Source of the DNA: Natronoarchaeum mannanilyticum
GTDB lineage: Archaea > Halobacteriota > Halobacteria > Halobacteriales > Natronoarchaeaceae
DNA: 64,000 nt
NCBI RefSeq assembly: GCF_039522665.1
Contig: NZ_BAAADV010000007.1
Coordinates: 124,001 to 188,000 of the forward strand
Direction: 5' to 3'
Shown here: positions 57,912 to 64,000 of the stretch, in pieces
How positions within the stretch are numbered: the first letter of the stretch is position 1
Layout of the letters: each line of letters opens with the position of its first letter
Notes under the pieces: model-generated
Database searches by the model: none
What the model saw: only the letters and a program-made list of their open reading frames with translations
Told to the model about the DNA's origin: nothing
Translations under genes and position numbers: made by a program

Positions 57912-59366
57912 ATGAGCGCAGGGGTTACGATCTCCTCGACGTCGGATTACGCCATTCTGGGCTGCGGGAGCGTCGGCCACGTCGTCGCCGAGGAGCTGGT
58001 CGAGCAGGGCAAAGACGTCCTCATCATCGATCGAGACGAGGGACGCGTCGAGGCCCTGCGCGATCAGGACCTGAACGCGATGACCGCCGACATCCGCGAC
58101 GACTCGATCGTCGAGGAGATCGCCGACCGGGAGGTCGTGTTGATCATGTCCTCGGACGTCGAGGCGAACAAGGCGGCCGTCGAGCGGATCCGCGAGGACG
58201 GCGACGACCAGTTCATCGTCGTCCGCGCGAGCGACCCCGTCTCGGGCGACGAGCTGAGCGAGCTGGGCGCCGACGTCGTGATCAACCCGTCGTCGGTGAT
58301 CGCCGACTTCGCGCTCCGGTCGCTGGAGTCGGGCGAGCTCGAACACAAGGCCCGCCAGCTCTCGGACGTGATCGAGGAGTCGCGCGACCGGATGGCGATA
58401 CTCACCCACGACAACCCCGACCCCGACTCGATCGCCAGCGCGACCGCCCTGCAGGCCGTCGCCGCCCACCTCGACGTGGAAGCCGACATCTTCTACATGG
58501 GCGACATCGGCCACCAGGAGAACCGCGCGTTCGCGAACCTGCTGGGCATCGAGCTCAACGACTGGGACGAGGTCGAGGACGTCGACCAGTACGACACGAT
58601 CGCGCTGGTCGACCACGCCAAGTCCGCCGAGTTCCAGGTCGACCTGGACATCGACGTGCTGATCGACCACTACGAGCCGGACGTCGACTACGACGCCACG
58701 TTCGTCGACGTGCGCCCGAACATGTCCTCGACGTCGACGATCATGACGAAGTACATTCAGGAGTTCGACATGAACGTCGGCGAGGAGGTCGCCACCGCCC
58801 TTCTCTACGGCATCCGCGCCGAGACGCTGGACTTCAAGCGCGACACCAACCCGGCGGACCTGACGGCCGCCGCCTATCTCTACCCCTTCGCGAACCACGA
58901 CACCCTCGAACAGGTCGAGTCGCCGTCGATGTCGCCCGAAACGCTCGACGTGCTCGCCGAGGCGATCACGAGCCGCGAGGTCCAGGGGAGCCACCTCGTC
59001 TCGAACGCCGGGTTCATCCGCGACCGGGACGCGCTGGCCCAGGCGGCCCAGCACCTTCTCAATCTGGAGGGGATCACCACGACCGGCGTGTTCGGCATCG
59101 CCGACGACACGATCTACCTCGCCGCGCGCTCGAAGGACATCCGGATGAACATCGGCAAGGTGCTCCAGGACGCCTACGGCGAGATCGGCGAGGCCGCGGG
59201 CCACTCGACGCAGGCCAGCGCCGAGATCCCGCTGGGCATCTTCACCGGCATCGAGACCAACGAGGAGAACCGCGATACGCTTCTGCAGTTGACCGAGGAA
59301 GCCGTCAAGAGCAAGCTGTTCGACGCGATGGGCGTCGAGAGCGGCGACGGCTCGAACGGCGGGTAG
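57912..59366 (+). CDS. TrkA-N/DHH phosphoesterase fusion
   Basis: A 484-residue cytoplasmic protein. Residues 12-135 are an NAD-binding RCK/TrkA-N domain (YAILGCGSVGHVVAEELVE; DVLIIDRDEGRVEAL). Residues 155-330 are a DHH phosphoesterase (ILTHDNPDPDSIASA, IALVDHAKSAEF, LIDHYEPDVDYDA). Residues 360-475 are DHHA1 (substrate domain). Such fusions are thought to cleave nucleotides such as cyclic dinucleotides or nanoRNA, possibly under control of NAD(H) or potassium signals. TATA-like GTTAAGTAG lies about 30 bases upstream. Confidence 0.87.
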   Translation: MSAGVTISSTSDYAILGCGSVGHVVAEELVEQGKDVLIIDRDEGRVEALRDQDLNAMTADIRDDSIVEEIADREVVLIMSSDVEANKAAVERIREDGDDQFIVVRASDPVSGDELSELGADVVINPSSVIADFALRSLESGELEHKARQLSDVIEESRDRMAILTHDNPDPDSIASATALQAVAAHLDVEADIFYMGDIGHQENRAFANLLGIELNDWDEVEDVDQYDTIALVDHAKSAEFQVDLDIDVLIDHYEPDVDYDATFVDVRPNMSSTSTIMTKYIQEFDMNVGEEVATALLYGIRAETLDFKRDTNPADLTAAAYLYPFANHDTLEQVESPSMSPETLDVLAEAITSREVQGSHLVSNAGFIRDRDALAQAAQHLLNLEGITTTGVFGIADDTIYLAARSKDIRMNIGKVLQDAYGEIGEAAGHSTQASAEIPLGIFTGIETNEENRDTLLQLTEEAVKSKLFDAMGVESGDGSNGG

Positions 59367-59555
59367 CTCCCCGTCGTGTCTACCGAGTTGTAGCCAGCGA
59401 TTGACTTCGGCCGACGCTTTCTGTCGCGCGCAGTCGTCTGACGGCGTCGAGCGACGTCCGTCGCAGCATCGGTCCGCGGTGCTGCCAGAAACGTTATATG
59501 AGTCATCGAGAGAAAGCTACGAACGGCTACATCGATCGCCGCTCGCGAGGGCCCC

Positions 59556-61361
59556 ATGACACTGACGAACATCTACACGCTGACGCTGCTCCCGGTCGCG
59601 GGAATCAGTCTGCTCGTCGCCGTCTACGGGTGGCGGAGTCGGTCCAAACCCGGCGCCGTCCCGTTCGCGGTCTTCAACCTCGGCGCCGCGGTGTGGGCGA
59701 CGGCCGCCGCGTTCGCGGCCGCGAGCGACGGCGTGACGTGGTCGTACGTCTGGGTGTACTCGCAGTACTTCGGCATCCTGCTGGTGCCGACCGCGTGGTT
59801 CGCGTTCGCGCTCGACTACACCGGCCGCGACAAGTGGCTCACGCGCAAGTCGGTCGCGGCGCTGGCGATCGAACCGCTCCTCGCGCTGGCGCTCGTCTGG
59901 ACGTCCCACCGCAATCACCTCTTCTACGCCCACGACGAGCTGTTCGCCGCCGGCGACGTCACGACGGTGTTGCTGCTGCCCGGGGTCGGCTTCTGGGTCC
60001 ACGTCGCGTACAGCTACGCGCTGGTGGTCCTCGGGACCGCGATGCTGGTCCACCTGATGCTGACGGTGCCGGACCGGTACCGATCCCGGACCGTCGCGGT
60101 GCTCGTTTCGATCGCCGCGCCGGGCGCGCTGAACCTGGCCTACATCGCAGGTCTGATCCCGATCCCCGTCGATCCGACGCCGTACGCTTACGCCGTCTCC
60201 GGCGCAGTCTTCGTCTGGGCGCTCTTCGAGCGGGACCTGTTCGAGGTGCCGCCGATCGCGCCGACGGTGGCCCACGGCGTCGCGTTCGAGCAGGTCTCCG
60301 ACGGCGTGCTCATCGTCGACGCCGGCGGCCGCATCGTCGACTACAACGCGGCCGCCGGCTCGCTGCTCGACGACGGCGTCGACCAGCGGGGCGAGCCGTT
60401 CGTCGAACTGTTTCCGTCGCTGGCGGAGCGGCTCGAGCCGCTCGACGGCCCGGTCGAGACTGTCGACGAAATCGCGTTCCCGGTCGACGGCCACGAGCGG
60501 TACTTCGAGGTCACGTCGCGACCGATCGAGCGCGGCCGGCGCCACCAGCTCGGGCGGCTGATCACGTTCCACGACGTCACCGACCGGCTGCTCCGCGAGC
60601 AGCGCCTCGACGTGCTCCACCGCGTGCTGCGCCACAACGTCCGCCAGGAGACCAACAAGATCCTCGGCCACGCCGACTTCCTCGAGGAGACGGTCTCCGA
60701 CGACGACTCGCTCGATCACGCCGACGCGATCGAGTCGGCAGCGCGAGATCTGGTCGACTGGAGCAACCAGGCCCGGTCGATCGAACGGACGCTGGCGCCC
60801 GCCGACAGCAGCGACGCGCCGGTCGACGTGGTCCGCGCGATCGAGTCGGTGCTCGACGATCTGGAAGGGTCGTACCCCGACGCCGAGATCGACACCGACC
60901 TCCCCGAGGCGGCGGTCGCCAGCGCCCACGTCTCGCTGGAGGAGGCGCTGTTCGAGGTCGTCGAGAACGCGCTGGAACACAACGACGCGGCGACGCCGCG
61001 CGTCGGGATTTCGCTCGAACGCGACGGCGAGTGGATCGAGCTGTCGGTCGGCGACAACGGCGACGGGCTCCCCGAACCAGAGCGGGTCGTCCTCGAGCGG
61101 GGCCGCGAGACGCCGCTCGAACACGGGAGCGGGCTCGGCCTCTGGCTGGTCAGCTGGACGGTCCGGGCCTCGCGGGGCTCGCTCGACATCGACGTCGACG
61201 GGGGGACGACGATCACGATGCGGCTTCCGCGAGCGGAGAGCCATGATGATGCGGCGTCCGGCGAGGTCGACGACGCGGAGCCGATCGAGGACGTCGATCC
61301 CGACGCCGACGCGATCGGCGACGTGGACGATCCACTACGGGACGGGTCGAGTCCGACCTGA
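59556..61361 (+). CDS. Membrane sensor histidine kinase with 7TM region and PAS domain
   Basis: A 601-residue kinase. Seven hydrophobic helices (residues about 5-225) form an HisKA_7TM-type sensor. A PAS-like domain (about 240-345: QVSDGVLIVDAGGRIVDYNAAA) follows. The phosphoacceptor His360 is in LHRVLRHNVRQETN; the N box is VVENALEHNDA; the G1 box is VGDNGDGLPEPE, and GSGLGLWLVSWTVRASRGSL the G2 box. A low-complexity acidic tail ends the protein. No response regulator is adjacent, as is usual in haloarchaea. Confidence 0.9.
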   Translation: MTLTNIYTLTLLPVAGISLLVAVYGWRSRSKPGAVPFAVFNLGAAVWATAAAFAAASDGVTWSYVWVYSQYFGILLVPTAWFAFALDYTGRDKWLTRKSVAALAIEPLLALALVWTSHRNHLFYAHDELFAAGDVTTVLLLPGVGFWVHVAYSYALVVLGTAMLVHLMLTVPDRYRSRTVAVLVSIAAPGALNLAYIAGLIPIPVDPTPYAYAVSGAVFVWALFERDLFEVPPIAPTVAHGVAFEQVSDGVLIVDAGGRIVDYNAAAGSLLDDGVDQRGEPFVELFPSLAERLEPLDGPVETVDEIAFPVDGHERYFEVTSRPIERGRRHQLGRLITFHDVTDRLLREQRLDVLHRVLRHNVRQETNKILGHADFLEETVSDDDSLDHADAIESAARDLVDWSNQARSIERTLAPADSSDAPVDVVRAIESVLDDLEGSYPDAEIDTDLPEAAVASAHVSLEEALFEVVENALEHNDAATPRVGISLERDGEWIELSVGDNGDGLPEPERVVLERGRETPLEHGSGLGLWLVSWTVRASRGSLDIDVDGGTTITMRLPRAESHDDAASGEVDDAEPIEDVDPDADAIGDVDDPLRDGSSPT

Positions 61362-61468
61362 CGGCTGCGATCGACGGCGCGGCGGCGTGTATCAGGTACG
61401 GGTGATTGGTTCGTCGCGCCAGAGTTTATTTCAACCGACAATCCAAATCGTAACACAGAGCGTCCGCC

Positions 61469-61984
61469 ATGTCGTTCCCAACCATCGAAGCCGACGACGC
61501 GTTTCCCGACTGCGATGTCAGCACGTCCGCGTCCGTCGAGTCGCAGATGTCGCCCGATTCGCCCGCTCTAGTCGAACTGTGCGTCCGAAACGAGGCGTCC
61601 TCGTCGCGGCGGTTCACCTTCGGCACGCCGCCGCCGTTCCACGGCATGAAAAACGAATCCGGACTGGCGGAGCTGTTCATCATCCCGCCCGAGTACGAGG
61701 AAAACCACGCGCCGAAAGAGCACTTGCTGATCCCCGACTCGCCCGAAGCGGACGGGTGCTGGCGGGCCCACACGCGATTCGTCGGCTACGACACGACGCG
61801 CGGCGTGACGATCGACCCCGGCGAAGCGTTTTGCACCGAGTACGTCCCGCTGATGCAGCCGCGCGAGCAACGGTGCTTCCCGTCGGGGACCTACGAGTTC
61901 GAATCGCGCGTTCGCTGGCGAGAAGACGGCGAGTGGTTCGGCCCGCACGACTGGGAACTCGAACTGACCGTCGAGGAGTCCTGA
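61469..61984 (+). CDS. Beta-rich protein, paralogue of the lipoprotein domain at 21642
   Basis: A 171-residue protein without a signal peptide. Ordered motifs FTFGTPPPFHG, LFIIPPEYEEN, DGCWRAHTR, VTIDPGE, QRCFPSGTYEF and WELELTVEE match those of the lipoprotein ([45 protein letters not shown]). So both share one beta-sandwich-like domain, with cysteines at matching places. Location may be cytoplasmic. Codon usage is normal for the host, unlike the lipoprotein gene. Function unknown. Confidence 0.65.
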   Translation: MSFPTIEADDAFPDCDVSTSASVESQMSPDSPALVELCVRNEASSSRRFTFGTPPPFHGMKNESGLAELFIIPPEYEENHAPKEHLLIPDSPEADGCWRAHTRFVGYDTTRGVTIDPGEAFCTEYVPLMQPREQRCFPSGTYEFESRVRWREDGEWFGPHDWELELTVEES

Positions 61985-62018
61985 GTCGGACCCCGACCTA
62001 CGTTTCGCGGGCTGTGGG

Positions 62019-62184
62019 ACCGCGCGTTAATCGTCGGCGCTAATCAGCGCCGAGATCGAGGTCTCGCGATAAAACGCTCGGCCGACCGCTCGCGGGTCGT
62101 TCCTCCCCGCTCGCGTTTTCGCGGTTCTCGCTCGGTTGCACTCGCTCCGAACCGCGCGTCAGTCGTCGGCGCTGGCCGGCGCCG
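62019..62184. repeat. Decayed direct duplication of the 3' end of metE
   Basis: Bases 62151-62184 hold the end of metE (minus strand, ending SADD then TGA). A 34-base copy lies at 62019-62052 with 28 identical positions; all six differences are transitions. The offset is 132 bases, a multiple of three, and the frame between is free of stops, ending again in SADD then TAA. So a read-through of the TGA would add 43 residues. Probably a past in-frame duplication in decay. Confidence 0.5.
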
Positions 62185-63229
62185 CCTCGACGTCGATCTC
62201 GCCGGCGTCGAGTTCGGCCTCGACCTCGCGGGCCGCCTTGACCATGTTCTCCATCTTGCCGTAGGCGACGTCGCGGGGCAGCAGCTTGACGCCGCAGTCG
62301 GGCGAGACGACGAGGCGCTCCGGCGGAACGACCTCGAGGCCCTTCTTGATGTTCTCCTTGATCTCCTCGACGGACTCGGCTTCCGCGACGTGGACGTCGG
62401 TGACGCCCAGTGCGAGGTCGGCCGTGAACTCGGGGTCTTTGAACACGTCGAGCTGCTCGTAGTCGCCGTTGGCGAGTTCGAGGTCGAACTCGTCGACGGG
62501 GAACTCCAGGATCTCGGGGTAGATGCGGAAGTAGTCGCCGTAGCAGACGTGCAGGCCGATCCGGACCTCCTCGGGGATGTCGTCGACGATGCGCTCGAGG
62601 GCGTCGCCGACGATCTGGTGGTCGTCCGGCGTCGTCGCGAGCGCGGGCTCGTCGATCTGGATGTAGCGACAGCCGGCGTCGACGAGCTTCTCGATCTCCT
62701 CGTTGACCAGGTCGGCGAGATCGTTCGCCAGCGCGGCGTCGTCCTCGTAGGCCTCGTTGAAACACCACGACGCGAGCGTGTAGGGGCCGGTGATCGGCAC
62801 CTTCACGGGCTTGTCGGCGACGTCGGCAGTGAACTCGTACTCGTCGACCAGCCAGGACTCGTCGTACTCGACGTCCTCGACGACGCTTGGCTTGTCGAAC
62901 GTGTTGTGGCCCCAGACCTTGACGGGGCCGTTGAACTCGTAGCCCTCGATCCGGTCGGCGAAGAACTCGACCATCTCGTTGCGCCGCATCTCGCCGTCGA
63001 CGACGACGTCCAGCCCGGAGCGCTCGTGCTCCTCGGTGATCAGGCGAGAGGCGTCGTCTTGGGCCTCCTGCCAGTCGTCCTCGTCGACCGTGCCGTCATC
63101 TTCCTCGTACAGGTCCTGCATCCGGTTGAGCCACTTCGGCTTGGGGTAGGAGCCGACGACGGTCGTCATGATGAAGTGGTCGTTCGGGTGGTCCGCAGGC
63201 TTGAACTGATCCTTGTTCTCGTTAGTCAT
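62159..63229 (-). CDS. metE: Methionine synthase, cobalamin-independent C-domain type
   Basis: A 356-residue enzyme matching the C-terminal catalytic half of MetE: TTVVGSYPKPKWLN, VPITGPYTLASW, RYIQIDEPALATT, then the zinc ligands His227 and Cys229 in GLHVCYGDY and Cys312 in VVSPDCGVKLLP. It transfers a methyl group from a folate or pterin to homocysteine. Start ATG at 63229 overlaps the stop of the upstream gene by four bases (ATGA). The enzyme needs the N-domain-like partner upstream or works alone, as archaeal MetE does. Confidence 0.93.
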   Translation of the reverse strand: MTNENKDQFKPADHPNDHFIMTTVVGSYPKPKWLNRMQDLYEEDDGTVDEDDWQEAQDDASRLITEEHERSGLDVVVDGEMRRNEMVEFFADRIEGYEFNGPVKVWGHNTFDKPSVVEDVEYDESWLVDEYEFTADVADKPVKVPITGPYTLASWCFNEAYEDDAALANDLADLVNEEIEKLVDAGCRYIQIDEPALATTPDDHQIVGDALERIVDDIPEEVRIGLHVCYGDYFRIYPEILEFPVDEFDLELANGDYEQLDVFKDPEFTADLALGVTDVHVAEAESVEEIKENIKKGLEVVPPERLVVSPDCGVKLLPRDVAYGKMENMVKAAREVEAELDAGEIDVEAAPASADD

Positions 63230-64000
63230 GCTTTCACCTCCGCGATGTCGGCCGCTTCGCCGAGCGCCTCGAGCTTGGCCTCGAACTTGTTGACCGGCAG
63301 GTAGAACAGCTCGGTGTTCGAGGTCAGGTAGGCGCGCTCGAAGTCGGCGCCGGGGGTCTGGTCGTCGATCCACTCCACGCGCTCGCGGATCGTCTCGGGC
63401 GTCTCGACGAGCGTGTTCTGCCCGTCGACCAGCCCGAGCGCGACGTCGTCGGTCGCGCCGTACTCGTTGATGTTGTAGATGTTCTGCTCCTTGTTCGCGA
63501 CGAAGTCGAAACCGACCGCGTCGACGTCGGCGTCGAGCAGGTGGGCGTACACCTTCTCCTCTAAGGCGCCCCAGTAGGGCTGGACGACGACCTCTGCGTC
63601 AGCGGCGGACGCCACGGCGTCGATGGCCTCGGACGCTCGTTCATCTTCGCCGTCCTCCGGCGCGTTCTCGACGAGCGAGGGCTCCAGCAGCGTGAGCGTC
63701 TCGACGTCCGGGAAGGCGTCGACCTCGCCGGCGAGGAACTCGCCGATCGCAGCGAGGAACTCGGCGTCGTCGCCGTAGTGCTCGTCGGTCGCGAGGTCGG
63801 CCAGCGAGTACGGGCCGGGCAGCACGGCCTGGAGCGACTCGTCGGTCAGCTCGGCGGTCGCCTCGAGCTCGGCGGCGACGTCGCCGTCGAAGTCGAGCTC
63901 GTCCTGCACCGCGGGGTCGCGGTAGAAGTTGTTGTTGTCGTAGTAGCGGACGATCCCGCGCGTCTCGACGCTGTCGTGGACCGCCAGCGGGTGGGCCAGC
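63226..64000 (-). CDS. Second MetE-type protein (N-domain-like), 5' end beyond the window
   Basis: The frame is open to the right edge, so the start lies beyond base 64000; the ATG at 63909 is internal. About 258 residues are visible. VLPGPYSLADLATDEHYGDD and FLAGEVDAFPDVETLTLLEP are from a MetE-like barrel, and VEWIDDQTPGADFERAYLTSN with LFYLPVNKFEAKLE form the C-terminus. The zinc ligands of the catalytic half are absent, so it is a partner or paralogue, as in other haloarchaea with two met genes in tandem. It is co-transcribed with metE. Confidence 0.8.
   Translation of the reverse strand, partial: LAHPLAVHDSVETRGIVRYYDNNNFYRDPAVQDELDFDGDVAAELEATAELTDESLQAVLPGPYSLADLATDEHYGDDAEFLAAIGEFLAGEVDAFPDVETLTLLEPSLVENAPEDGEDERASEAIDAVASAADAEVVVQPYWGALEEKVYAHLLDADVDAVGFDFVANKEQNIYNINEYGATDDVALGLVDGQNTLVETPETIRERVEWIDDQTPGADFERAYLTSNTELFYLPVNKFEAKLEALGEAADIAEVKA

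Noticed and set aside
59517-61244. 575-codon minus-strand frame opposite the kinase gene
   Set aside because: Arg/Val/Asp-rich shadow with no start signals; the plus-strand kinase has all motifs.

Overview
The window is chromosomal DNA of a haloarchaeon. Nearly all proteins are strongly acidic (Asp/Glu-rich), the coding DNA is GC-rich, many genes have a TATA-like element about 25-30 bases before the start codon (the layout of leaderless archaeal transcripts), and the gene set is typical of Halobacteria: halocyanin, dodecin, HalOD1 and HTH_10 regulators, Tat-exported lipoproteins, S17e, and both DNA gyrase and topoisomerase VI. I infer class, not genus. All family calls are by eye, with no database search. 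About 65 genes are described; two are cut by the window edges (sdhB at the left, a MetE N-domain-like gene at the right).

Layout. 1-6.4 kb: end of the succinate dehydrogenase Fe-S subunit, a type II NADH dehydrogenase, two winged-helix regulators (one DtxR-like), arginase, a HalOD1 protein, a phosphoesterase and two small membrane proteins. 6.5-14.9 kb: gyrB-gyrA on the minus strand, divergent from top6B-top6A on the plus strand across 329 bases. 15-20 kb: metallo-hydrolase, ATP-dependent DNA ligase, a GCS2-type ligase. 19.9-22.35 kb: an AT-richer accessory patch with a collapsed VapC toxin next to an intact antitoxin, a Tat-exported trypsin-like protease and a lipoprotein. 22.4-27.2 kb: tight run cofD - DUS-like - CitG-like - DUF447, then S17e and asd. 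27.2-33.3 kb: a start-less gene remnant, hydroxyacid dehydrogenase, cox1, enoyl-CoA hydratase, geranylgeranyl-reductase-type flavoprotein. 33.3-37.6 kb: a second AT-richer island of poorly described genes. 37.6-42.5 kb: beta-helix protein, katG, hisD. 42.5-57 kb: housekeeping, redox and small conserved proteins (IscA-like, dodecin, halocyanin, a glutaredoxin-thioredoxin reductase fusion). 57-64 kb: DHH phosphoesterase, a sensor kinase, and the split methionine synthase pair.

Most likely novel material: (1) the 33.7-37.3 kb island, with a winged-helix protein preceded by an apparently leaderless overlapping 19-codon ORF, a large protein with a coiled coil and a PD-(D/E)XK-like domain, and a divergent pair made of a membrane-anchored winged-helix protein and a TraB-like membrane protein separated by repeated operator-like sequences; (2) the exported protease plus lipoprotein, where the lipoprotein shares a beta-rich domain with a second, signal-less protein 40 kb away. 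A working hypothesis for (2) is a protease with a dedicated inhibitor or partner; for (1) a defence or stress module. Both are inference.
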